Below, piece by piece: positions 10,160 through 21,819 of a stretch of DNA of 64,000 nucleotides. The notes below the pieces were generated by a model. That model searched no databases. It worked only from the letters and a program-made list of their open reading frames with translations, and was not told where the DNA came from. Location: NCBI GenBank assembly GCA_025765595.1, contig JAIVFH010000155.1:1-64000 (forward strand), given 5' to 3'. Origin of the DNA: Obelidium mucronatum. Its lineage: Eukaryota; Chytridiomycota; Chytridiomycetes; Chytridiales; Chytriomycetaceae. Position 1 is the first letter of the stretch; every line of letters begins with the position of its first letter. Made by a program: the position numbers and the translations under genes.

Positions 10160-10419
10160 AGTGCTAACAGAGCCCCAATAGGAGTCCTACTAGGAGTTGT
10201 ATTAAAGATTAGGAGTCCTACTAGGAGCAGACAAATGCTACCAGGAGCGGTCCTATTTGCTTGTTTGCAATTAGGAGCGCTACTAGGGCCCCTAATCGGC
10301 CCTGATTAGGCTCCGAATCGGACTAAATCCTAATAGGGTCCGATTAGGAGCCCGATTTGGACCCCGAATAGGGCCCGAATCGGACCTCAAATTGCGCGTG
10401 CCGGTCAGACTCCGCGCTG
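10160..10419 (+). mobile_element. hAT-like MITE family, partial copy D
   Basis: Shares the family interior (units like GCAATTAGGAGCGCTACTAGG and CTAATAGGGTCCGATTAGG). It ends in a diverged terminal repeat, GCGCGTGCCGGTCAGACTCC then GCGCTG at 10419, equivalent to the right end of copy A. The left end is not identifiable. A short fragment of the same interior also sits at about 12800-12830. Confidence 0.65.
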
Positions 10420-10439
10420 AACCCAATGGACATAAGAGG

Positions 10440-11425
10440 TGTTGTCGAGAACCACCATGCATCAGTGGAAGTAAAGGCTACATGTCCTACTTCATGGGAT
10501 TGAAGTTGCACAATTGGCCGAAGCTACAGGTGTCCTTTGGCCAAATCTCCGCTGAAACGGTATACAGGAAGTTTACTCCTGACAAGCAGCAATGGCTTGT
10601 GGTCTTGTATGGCAGTAACCCAACAACACTCTTTTTGGCTGAGGCCAAGTACCGTTTCCAAGTGCACTTCAGCACAGATATCAGCAAGTCAACAATCTGT
10701 ATCATATTGCGCAAAGCCGGCCTCTCATGGAAAGTGATTGAGCATTAGGCAATGCAAGTAAGCAAGGCGGAAGTTGTTTGTTTCAGAAAAAAGCTGCTAG
10801 TGCTCACCTGGACATTGGCTACGCTGGTGTTTCTTGATGAAGTTTCTTTTGACAATCGGGATATGCATTGTTCTCACAGTTACGGTCGCAAAGGCAAGGC
10901 CCTGGTGTATTGAAGAGAGTTTAATCGCAAGCCCCGTGTCTCACTGCTGTGCTTTATTGGTCTCTTTGGTGCCTTGGATACTTTCATGACAGAAAGTACT
11001 TTTGATTGCCACAAGTTTGCAGCCTGCTGTCGAGACTTCGCATTGAACAATGCCAAAGTCCACCAATATCCTGACCCACACTCAATTTGGATTCTTGATG
11101 GCACCAAGATACACTGTGATGCAAACATATTTTCATACCTTCGCGTTTTGGGGATTGTGGTGATTTTCCTGCCTGCGTACTGTCCATTCTTCAACCCTAT
11201 TGAGGTCCTCTTCGGAATGGTAAAGCAAAAGCTGCAGGTATACTACGTGGAGGGCTCCAAGAGACCATTGGAAGTAGTTGTTTCTAAAGTGCTCAATATC
11301 TTTATGAATTACCACCTCTCTGCAATATTCTGAAAGTGTGGCTACACTCCATCTGGATTTGATCCAGCCACAGCTTTCAATCAAGATATAAGTGATTTTG
11401 GTTTCAAATCTGAGTAAATACTTTG
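10440..11425 (+). pseudogene. Tc1/mariner-type (IS630 superfamily) transposase, broken
   Basis: Successive frames contain a helix-turn-helix-like N-terminal part and then FLDEVSFDNRD (first Asp). About 75 codons later comes SIWILDGTKIHCDAN (second Asp), and then LPAYCPFFNPIEVLFGMVKQ, the conserved PxxxxxNPIE catalytic end. The frame is interrupted by stops near 10746, 10918 and 11331, so the copy is dead. It lies directly after the MITE fragment D. The superfamily call rests on the D...D...E motifs and the NPIE signature, which are diagnostic. Confidence 0.75.
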
Positions 11426-11451
11426 TTTATTTGAAATCACAAAGATTAAAG

Positions 11452-12538
11452 TTAATGCCCATTGTTTCCTCCAATTGCATTGTGCCCACCAAAATTTCCG
11501 GAAGTGGCCCCATGGTCAACGTCAGCTTGATTTGTGATTTGGTGAAAGATGCCTCTTGCAGCCTGCGGCTCAACCGGACAGATAGCAGTTTCCGTATCAG
11601 TTAATACTGTGTGTTGCTGCTTGTTTTCTTCTTCAGCAGCAGCCAAACAAATGTCCATGTCCTTGACCAAAGCAAGGATTTGATTCAAGACAACTCTCAT
11701 TCATTCTAGACGTGTACCACTTCTTTGATTCTCTTGAATTGTTGATTCTCTTGAATTGCTACATGATTGGACAACACAATCTGGCAATTTTGGTACTCGT
11801 GTGCAACACCAGCAGTTGCAAATAAATGAATGATTGACGGGTTGGGGCCTTGCAAGAATTGCTCCTCAAGATTCTGAACATTGCATGAATTGCTCCTCAA
11901 GATTCTGAACATTGCATTGAAGCAAGAGTGAAGCCCAGATGCGCCAATTCACGTGAGCAGAAGAGTAGACAGCCTGGTAGTGCTCTCGCAAACGTCGTAT
12001 CATTGAATGTTCTTCAGTATCAGCACCGGCTCTATCAACTGCAGCTCGTGTTCTAAGAGCCTGGATGAACTCTTTTTGGATAGGCCCACTTGCAATGGTA
12101 TGTGAATTTACTGCCACAATGATAACGATGGGATTAGTTGCAGAGAATTTTGTTTGCAATGACTCAAGCTTTGCTGTAGTCACATCTGAGAGAGGGAACT
12201 GTTTCTTGCCAATGGTGTCATGAAACTGAAGGTAGTTTCCAAGCATTGTCAACTCAATATTTTTGCCACGTCCGTTCCAAGAATATGTATAAGGTGTTGA
12301 CAAGGGCTTTCTTCTTGAGATATGGACGGGCAGCTGTGAAGAGTTTGCTTATAAAATCCTCAAGAGAGCTGGAGAAGATTACAATTGGAGCCTTCACTGG
12401 AGGGGAAGTCTGTGTTGTAAATTCCACAACACGGAAGGCAATATGGGTTTCGAAAATGAGCAGGGCAGCTGGCTCTTGTGGTTGTGGTGCCATGGTGCCT
12501 CGCAATCCATCTTGAGTGATGGTTTCCTTGTTAAACAT
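11452..12538 (-). pseudogene. Unrecognised decayed coding region
   Basis: Minus-strand frames chain together. One (from 12538 or the Met at 12493) reads MAPQPQEPAALLIFETHIAF and breaks near 12300 in a Lys-rich stretch. The next (to 11866) reads LSTPYTYSWNGRGKNIELTM and ends HVNWRIWASLLLQ. Two further frames follow with NVQNLEEQF repeated. A ~31-bp tandem duplication (about 11850-11912) containing TTGCTCCTCAAGATTCTGAA duplicates this last motif and shifts the frame. The protein could belong to a transposon or an expanded local family; I do not recognise it. Confidence 0.4.
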
Positions 12539-12559
12539 TTAAATAATAAGAATAAATAG

Positions 12560-13038
12560 CATGATTGTTACGATGTTATATATGTAACTGGCAGCTCATT
12601 ACAGCTGTTGGGTGGTTGCTGCGATGTGATTGATCAACACACTTTTTGATCTCCATTTTTTGCGCATTCTTTTTATGCGCAAAATCCAGTTCAGGACTGC
12701 GTGCGCAATATTTGTGTGTAGTTTTCTTTGATTTTTCTTTGATTTTTCTTCTCTGATTTTTTTTGATTTATCTGGATTTTTTTGGATTTTTTTTGATATG
12801 TGAAGAGCAGACAAATGCTACTAGGAGTGTTCATCAACAGTAGTGATAACCACAGTAGTAAAAGCAGCTACAGCAGCAGTTGCTACAACAGCTGAAATGC
12901 AGAGAATAGTTATTGAGCATGTTTATTTTCCTGCCCTATTGTGCAGGACAGACATTTTCCTCCTGCTTCTGCAAAACACTAGCAACCCCCCTCCCCCCCC
13001 CCCCCCCCCCGATTTTATCTAGGCGTATAAAAGCATAT
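12560..13038. repeat. Low-complexity stretch with long C-run
   Basis: T-rich repeats (12720-12795), a MITE fragment (about 12800-12830), CAG/AGT-type trinucleotide runs (12835-12895) and a homopolymer C-run of about 20 bases near 12988-13010. No gene seen. The C-run could be an assembly weak point. Confidence 0.5.
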
Positions 13039-16000
13039 TTATTTCAATGCAATTGCATTTAAAAGAGCCATGAGATCTCTTTTCAGCCTTTTTAATTTAT
13101 CCTCATCTGATTTTGTCTGGTGAACTGTCTGGGGTAATTTTGCTGCTAAATTTATGATTCTTCTGTCAGCAGCATGCTCTTCAAGAGTTTTGCAAACAAA
13201 TAAAAGTAGCCTGTCATGCTCTAGTTTGGTTTGCCTTTCTTTTTTTGCAATTCTTGAAAGCTTGAGCTGGTCTTTCAAATTTTTCTGAAGATCTGTTTCC
13301 GTGGAATATGTCATTTGAGGTTCACAAACAGGAGCTTCACGTCTGTAGGTTTCCGCCAAATCAGTTTGTTTTTGAAGCGCATCTTCTGTTAAATGAAGCT
13401 TTTGCTGCAATTTTATAAGCTGAATCTGCTGGATTTTGTTTGTGTTAGTCAATTCCATCAGCTGACTTGCATTCACTTCATGGCTTTGTATTGAAACATA
13501 GAGCTGTGATTGAATTTCTTCAATTTTAGTTGTTAATGTATGGATTTCATGCTTTTGCTGTTCAGCCTTATTTGCTGTTTGCAACATGTGGGAAAGCTCT
13601 TGATGTAAGCTGTTATTTTGATGTTCAAGTGAGACAACTTTGGTTGTACTGTGGTCTTTCAACTTTGTTGTTTGGTTCAGGTCATCTTTGAGCTTAGCAT
13701 TGTCAGCTGAGAGATTCTCCAGGATGATTTTCAGCTTAAATACTTCTAATTCAAGATTCTGAGAGCCTTTCAAAAGTTTTTCATTTTCCAAAGCATATTT
13801 TGCTGATTCGTTTTGTTTTTCAGTGATAGTTTTGTTTAAGCCCTTCACAGTTTCTCTTTCTTGCTGTATTTCAGTTGTAAGGAGGGATACTGTGCTTTGA
13901 AGTTCCTTGATAGTTTTGCTTATAGGAGTCAGCCCTCTTGACAAAGATTCAAACTCAGATGATAACATCTTTTTAATGTCTAAATTATGGGAGGAACTAG
14001 TTTTCATGTGGTTTTCAAGACTAGCACTGGAACTATTACTAAAATTAGCAGTATTAGTCAAGCACTGTATACAGTTCTTGACATCTTTCAACAGTTGAGT
14101 AAGCTGATTATCAGTTTGGTTCATGAGGGACACATCAGTCATAGATGTCTAAGCAGCTCATCAGATAAATATATATCAAATGCCATACATACCCCTTTGT
14201 CAAACAACCCAGACTCTTGACACAAGATTTCTCGCTTTAGATGCTTGTTGCTCTGCTCTAACTCACGATTCTGAATCAAATATGTGAGTTTGGATTCCAG
14301 TTAGTATATGTATGTGCCAGACCTTTTCCATCAGATGAGTGATTTCTGCCTTTGTTTCTTCATATTTTTCTTGCACGTAGTGCAATTCTCGCTGATGGGA
14401 ACTTTGCATTCTTGCAGATTCATAAGAGGCCTATCAAGCTTATTAAATATCTGTAATTCATGATACTCTTACATCCTTACATGTGATTTGGCCTTATGGT
14501 TGTCGTTTTCAAGGTTGATGGCTCTGGCTTCTAACTCTTGAGCCCGTTGCTCTGCTTCTTGTTTAATTTGTTGATTCTTTGATGGTATACTATTAATTTT
14601 AGCACCAGCAAACTAAGTCATACCTTTTTCTGCAAGATTAACACTTGAGTTTGTAGATCTGCATTGTTTAAACTCAGGATCTGATTCTTTTCCTGCTGGT
14701 AGGCTAATTCTTGTCGACTTTGCAACAAGTCTTTGTCAGCCTGAGATTTAGCAATCACAAGCTGATTTTTCTGAAAAAATGTTAATTATGATTCTTCCTT
14801 ATTGGGTCTTGCCTCTTGTTTTGCAGTATTTAGCTCATGTTGGCAGTAGATCCTTTCATTCAAGACAGACTCAATTGATATACGCTTTTGCTTGATTTGG
14901 ATTTCCAAGTTTTCTACAGCAGCTTCTGCTGTTGATAAAGCAGAAGCAAGTTGGTTGTTCTTTAACTTCAGGTTTTTAATTTCCTGTGTTTGCTTGCTGT
15001 TTAAGTGTTCAAGAGATTGGATTATTTCAACCAGCTCCTGGTTGAATGAGTTCATGGATTGTTGTACTAGTTTTTTAGCTGTTGCCAACTTTGTTTTTGT
15101 TGCAATGTTCCTTTCATGTTGAGTCCCAAAAACACCATTTATGGCATCTTTCATGCTACTCTCTACTTCATTATCCATATTTATCTCTTTCATTATTGCT
15201 GATATTTTTGATGTATCTTCTTGAATGGAGTCTTCCAGGTGTGAGAGGCGCATCACAACTGTTTTTGCTTCATTGTTTAACATGGATTGCAACCCATTCA
15301 ATGATCCCAAGGATCCAGACAATTGCGATCCTTGTTTTGAAGCATTATACTTTGATGGTGTTTGAAGCTCGTCAGTTAATGTTTCTGTTGATTCAATTGT
15401 ACTGGAATGATTTTGGTGGCCTCCACCCTGCACTTTCTCCAAACAGCTTTCTGAGCTTGTGAGATTTGCGGCTAAAGACAGGGAAGATAAGTGGCTTTGA
15501 AGACTCTGGTATCTTTGTGATTTGGTTTTCTCCTCATCCAGTTGAAGTGTCAACGTTGCCACAGAATGGCGTAGTGCTTCCAAATCTGAAATAGAAATCA
15601 AAGTCATGAATTTTGAAGATTTTAGCTCTTGATTCAATTGTGATTGGTTACAGTCGAAATTTGCCTCTTTGGCAGTATTCCCAACTTTCTTTTCAGCATT
15701 ATCAGGTTGAAGCTTAGTAATAATATTTTCCAGAATATCAATCTTCATTTTATGCTCCCTCAGATCTTGGCTGTAAATAGCAGATTCATTTAGGGCTGCT
15801 GTGAGTTGTTCGTTTATATTTGTATTTTCTTGCTGGAGATTCTCGATGTCATCAATGTCATATAAAGAGCGTGATATTGAGCTTTCTTCAAGCCTGGCGT
15901 TAATTTTGGCATTGGTTGAAGCCATCTCTTCGCAACGCTGTTGGGAAATCCTGAGCTCCTCTTGCAAAGTTTTGTTACATTCAATCAACAACTTAAGGTT

Positions 16001-19000
16001 GAGTTGTTGATCATTGTGTTCACTTGTTTCGGTTCTTTCTGCCACTGCCACATGGAGGTTCTGAATTGTTTCTTCAAGCAAATACACTCGTTTTTTCAAA
16101 GTGTCACATTCGTTTTGCAAGCAAGAGTTATCCACAAGGGCTTCATCCAATTCCTTCTTGGCAAGAAATTTTGCGTCTGGGTCAGATCTCAATTTCTCTG
16201 AATCAGATGAAACAATGCTTGGTTGTGTATAATTGATAAGAGATACTCGACCACTGGGCTTTTGAGCCTGACTGGGCTTTTGAGCCTGAGCTTCCATTGG
16301 ATCCAACATTTGGTTGGTTACATCCAGATCCTTTATGTCATGATAAGAGCTTCTCCCTTCTTGCAAGCAATCATCTTTTTTTTCCCACTCTGAGACTGGA
16401 TTTTTAGAAAATTTCGAAATCAGATGTGGCATCTCGGCATCTCCAATCTGCGTTTGCAAGAACTCAATTTCGACTGTAAGCGTCCCGACTTTTTTGTCCA
16501 GCGCAGCGTTGCTTATTGCTAATTCATTGACCTGTTCCTGCAGATTTGAGCTCAAAACACGAGAGGACTCGACTTCGGCTCTAAGATCAGCCTCAGTAGA
16601 TAGCCAAGCCAGCTGACGCTCCTCAAGAGATCCTTCTCTTAATTTCGACTTTGCAAGCTGCTCTTGGAGAGACTCAGTTTCGACGACGAGGCCCTGGAGT
16701 TTTGTTGTCAGTGCAGCATTATTTGCCTCCATTTCGTCAACGTGCTGCTCCAGGCTTGATACTAGAGCTTTTGCGCTCACGATTTCTTCTCTAAGTGTGG
16801 TTTCCATGGTTTTGGAAGCGCCTTGCATCTCTAAAAGAACCCCTTCGTGGTTTTTAGCATCTGCAAGCTGCGTTTGCAGCAACTTGATTTCTTCAGAAAG
16901 TTCGGCGACTTGTATATCCATCAAATTCTTGTTGCCCTCCAATTCATAGATCTGATCCTGCAGCGCAGAGCTTGAACGATGAGATGACTCTATTTTCTCT
17001 CTCAGTTCGGTTTCTTTGAGTTGAAAGCTCTGCATCGAGTTCTTGCTGTTCTGTAACAGGTTGTCTACATTTTCTTTAGATGCTGAAAGCTGGATTTGCA
17101 GAGAATTGACGGTATCTTGAAGTTGGGTTTTCAAGCCTTCGTTGTGGCTGCGGAATAAATCATATTCCTTTTGAAGCAAGTTAAATTCAGCCTGAATATG
17201 GCTTTCCCTACTCAATGCTTCATCAAGTTTCTGTTTGATGGAATGCTGAGAGAGAACAGATTCTTCATAAAGACTGTTCAATTTCTGGATATTCTTTTCC
17301 AATGCAAGAATTTCATTGGAAAGATTTTCTGAGCCGTATTCCGCAGCCTTCAATCTAGCCTCTAGTGAAGCATTCTGCGTTCTACAATCTGACAGAATCG
17401 TTTCTGTGTCGGTCAATTGAATCAACGCTAATTCTTCCTTTTCGTGATACAATTTGATTTTGGTTTCATATTCTGCCATGACACGTTGAGCGTTTCGATA
17501 GGTTTCATTTAGCTCATTTATCTCTTGTTCCCGTTTTGTGATAACCAATTTATGTTCCTCTTGCGTAGACGTAGATTGGATCTGTAATTTCAAATACGCG
17601 TCTTCAAGCTGGGAGATTTTCGTTCTTTTCATCTCTTCGGCTTGTTGAAGAATGACTAGCTTTGATTCGAAATCTGCTGTAGATATTGCCAACTGCTGCT
17701 TGCTTAGTCTCTGCAAGTCTGAGACTTCTTGATGATGGTGGCCAAGCTTGGCCTTAAATTCTACTTGAGATTCCTCCCACAGTTTCCGCAAATCCAGTTT
17801 TTCCTTGTGTGATGCTGAGAGAGATTTCCTCAGTTCTTGAACTTCTTTTTTGAACGAGGCAATAGATTCTTTCAGACCATTGACTTCATTTATATGAATT
17901 TGAACTTTTGTTTCATGTTTGACTTTGGAGTCTTCCAATTGTTCCTGCAAATACAGTATTCTAGAATCTGCAGCCGCTTTCATTTCATTACTTTCATTTA
18001 ATGTAATTCTTTGAGATTCATATTTCCGCTGAATCAATGAAATATTTTCCTCCAAGAGCGAAATGTTCGATAGAAGCTGGATGTTTTCATTGTGGTGTGT
18101 AGCTTGTAGCTCGTATTCCTGCGAAAGCTTTTGTGTAACATTCGCCAACTCTGCTTCATAGAACTGTACAATATTCGAGCTAATAGGTTTTATCGCAGAG
18201 GCTGAGGCTGAGTTTAATTCGGCATCTCTGACAGTGAGGGCTGTTCCCTGTTGCTCGGCTTTGATTTCTTTCAAATTCTCTCGAAATGCCTCAACCTGAT
18301 TGTCTCGATTATTAATAATCCCTTTGCTGATAGCGAGCTCTGTTTTTAATGCGGCAAATTCTGTCTCGAGCTTTACTGAAAGCCGTTGGAACTTCTCCCT
18401 TTGCTCAATCTCATATTTCAAATTGGCTTCTGCTGAACAAAGCAAAAGAACTTTCTCATCGTATTTGGCCTTCAGAGTTGTAATTTGTAACTGCGAGGAA
18501 GAGTTCTCGACTTGAAAAGCACTGATCTGATTTTCCAAAGTCTTTACTTTCCTGTCCAGTTCCGTCAACTCTCCCTTGCAAGCCAAATACTCTTCAACCG
18601 TTTCACTATTTCGAGTACGGGCCTCATCGAGTTTGCTCTCCAGAACTTGAATGGTTTTGTTGGCCTCGTCAGCTGCCTGAGAGATTCGTAAATTCTCATC
18701 CCTCCAAGAACTTAATTTTTCCGCCAGATCATTCGAAGATGATTTTATTTGCTCTTGGAGCTCTGAGATAATGAATTGTTGGTCTTGTATGCGATTCGAA
18801 AGTTGCTCTGAGTCTTTTGATGACTTCGCCAATTTCTGCATCAGGTCATCATTTTCTTTCTTCAATCCATCAACATCTGCATTAACAGCCAATTGACTGT
18901 TGGCAGCATCGTCTTCCAGTGATTTTACGCTCTTCGATAGATTCAAACTCTTGAGCTCAAGTGCATGATACTTCGTCTCAAATTCTTTCAACTGTTGTTG

Positions 19001-21759
19001 CAGCACGTTTACTTGCGATTCCAAACCCGTTGAGCAAACTTCTAAATCTGTTTTTTTTTGCTCAGATTCGTGGAGCTGTTTCTGGAGTGAGCTGCGAAGA
19101 GCTTCCGCTTTGTCAAGTTTCTCACACAAAGACTGAGCATGAACTATAAAACGTGGTATTACATAAGTTTGTGTGTGGCCACGATAATCAAATCACCTTC
19201 TCCAATTTGGATCGCTGCTTTCAAGCTTGTAATTTCCAACTCTTGGGTGCTAACTTTGGCTTGCAGATGTTCGAGTGATTGATGCAATTCAGTGATGGTA
19301 CAATCTCTCGTTTTTTCAGCCTTTCCAGAATCCAGAAGGAGATCTAACTCTCCCTGAAGTTTATTGAGCCTGTTGTATACTTCGTTTTGTTCCCGATCGT
19401 GCAAAGATTGAGTCTGTTCAAATGACGTTTTTAATTCACTTGTTTCGGCTTCTTTAATTTCCAAAAGTTCCTGCGTTAACTTTAAAGACGAGTCTAATTC
19501 TTTGATTCGAAGCTCGTATTTATCGATAATACTTGAATCCGGGCCCGAAATAATTTTGTCGTCAGGTTCTGATATTTGAGCCAACTCGGCTTCAAGAGCT
19601 GAAATTTTGGCCGCAGAAAATTTCAACTGAGTTTCATAACAATTCTCCAACTCTTTGATTTTGATTTGAAGACTTTGAATTTGATTTCCATCATCGGTTG
19701 CAGCTTGATTCTGCTGTTCAGAAATTTGCGAATTGCAAATAGAGACTGATAGCAGAGGAGTGCCGCTTTCGTGAGGCGAATCAATTTGATTTTCTTGAAG
19801 TTCGGTTGACGTATTTGGTTCTGCCGGCAGAGCATCATTCACTACCACGTTTTCAACCTTTTTCGAAATTCAACAACACATCGGTTCAGAAAAATTCAGT
19901 TATACCTGATCCGAAGAATGCATTACCGTCTCTTCTAACAGCCCTATTTGGAGCTCATGTATGTCAGAGAGAGCTTGATCATCGTCGTCATCCGCTTCAG
20001 ACAGTTCGCTTCCAGTGAATGTCAGTAAAGGACTCTAAGTATTCCACCAGAATATTCAATGCTTTTATGCCAAGATAGATGAATTATCTTACCGTTAGTT
20101 CCCTCTCTGGGATGTTGCAACCTGTAGCTTTGTTGTCGTTCATTGATACATTCTCGACTTGCAGTTCAGGTATTAAAATAATCTCTTCAGCACTTTGGGC
20201 TTCCTCTTTATCTGAAACTGCTTTTGTATCATCATCAACTGCAGTCCCGATCTGTAGTATAATCTCTTCAGTACTTTGGGCTTCCTCTTTATCTGAAACT
20301 GATTTTGTATCGTCATCAACTGCAGTCCCGATCTGTAGTAAATCGGACTGTGACGCCTTGGGCGAAACCAAACTAGCCGCACTCTTGGAAATCAAATTTA
20401 TAACACTCTTTGAAACCTTGCTATTCACTGTATCAGCGAAACTTGTGATGCTCCCAAACATGCTCATTTCGGTCAATGTGAGAAAGTCTACAATCTCCTG
20501 GATGGCATTATCATACTCGGAGTAGTCGATTCTTTCTACTGGCTTCCTTTTTTCACTGTCGAGAGCGACTGGATTGGCCCCTAAATCAATCAACAGATGT
20601 ACGATGGAAGACATGGATTTTTCAACCGCCAGATGAAGAGCAGTGCTATCAATATACTTGTGATAAGTTTCATACTATCTGAATTTTGAAATTAAATACC
20701 TGGAATCTGGTCCATAAGCCGCGTTGAGTGCTTCAACGGACAATCCTTGAATCAACACTTCGGCCATCTTTTCTCGACTACACTTTATGGCATGGTAAAA
20801 CAAGGGAATTCCAGACTACAGTTATGGAAAATAATAATTAAGCGATGTGGAAGTGTCTTGAACTCATGCGAACCTTATCAATCGCTTCAGTTTGTGCACC
20901 TCGATCCATCAAAAGCTTGAAACTACTGATATCACCAAGATAAATAGCATAATGAAGAGCCGTACAGCCAATTACATCTTGTATATTAATGTCGGCATGA
21001 TTCTTAAGGAGTAAATGTACAATGTCGGAATAGCCTCGTATCACAGCCTTGAACAGCAGAATAAGTCCTCCAGAAAGAAAAAAGGCAAATTAAAAAGAAA
21101 GGTATAAATTTACCAGAATCAGAGGCGTTCTTCCTTCGCGATTGACGGCATTAATATTGATTATTTTCAATGCCGATTTTTCAAATAACTCCTTTGTCTT
21201 GACATCTTTTTCAGCCAGCGCCAACACTGGTTCAATCAATATGGTTGCTACATCATACTTGTTTTCGTCGACTGCGAGATGCAGCGCTGAAAACCCGTGG
21301 TATGTGTCTAATTTGTTTATATCACGAGTTTTCTCGGCGACAAGGGATTTGAGCTTTCTCAAATCTCCGGAATGAACAGCGGCATGAAGCGTATTCAACT
21401 TTTTTGATTCCAGGTAAGAAGCTGCCTTAATTTTCGCGACTGTGAGTGTTGTAATGTCTTCAATTGGTTTGATTGACAACGGAGGCAATAGGGTAGATGT
21501 GGATAATGCTGGCGATGGTGGGGCTGTCGAGCAATGAGACGCGTTTGATTCTGCTCTGGATCGAAGTTTGGATCCAAGGTTTTCTGGTGGAATCAGATCG
21601 GTTGTTGGATTGGGTGATCGCTTTGGGTTTGGTTGGCCTTCACAAGGGGAAAAAAGAGGTTAATGAAACCCGACATCAAGAAACGACCCTACTTGGCGAT
21701 GGCGTTTCTGAGGGTCTCCTCTTTCCAAAAAGGGGGCTGCTAAATCCTTTGCCACTCAT
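13039..21759 (-). CDS. Giant ankyrin-repeat / coiled-coil protein
   Basis: I read 13 exons: 21759-21693, 21637-21114, 21047-20874, 20815-20700, 20645-20093, 20034-19906, 19857-19197, 19143-14813, 14770-14624, 14576-14481, 14430-14323, 14270-14193 and 14148-13039. The coding total is a multiple of three and gives about 2,697 residues. The N-terminus is a Ser/Pro-rich leader (MSGKGFSSPLFGKRRPSETP), followed by about five ankyrin repeats (roughly residues 75-350) with motifs such as TLHAAVHSGD, ALHLAVDEN and TALHYAIYLGD. An acidic linker holds a 35-residue tandem repeat (LQIGTAVDDDTK). The remaining ~2,100 residues are almost continuous heptad coiled coil rich in Leu, Gln, Glu and Lys. The intron after exon 8 starts with GC (GC-AG). 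Ankyrin plus long coiled coil suggests a tether or scaffold at membranes or the cytoskeleton; the exact role is unknown. Confidence 0.8.
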
Positions 21760-21819
21760 TTGAGAATCTCCCAATTTCTGACAATTTTATGAAACTCGAA
21801 TTATCACCAAATATTATTT

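Noticed and set aside
12985..13012. The long C-run as a possible G-quadruplex or control element.
   Set aside because: A single homopolymer of uncertain true length in a repeat-rich gap; not interpretable without raw reads.
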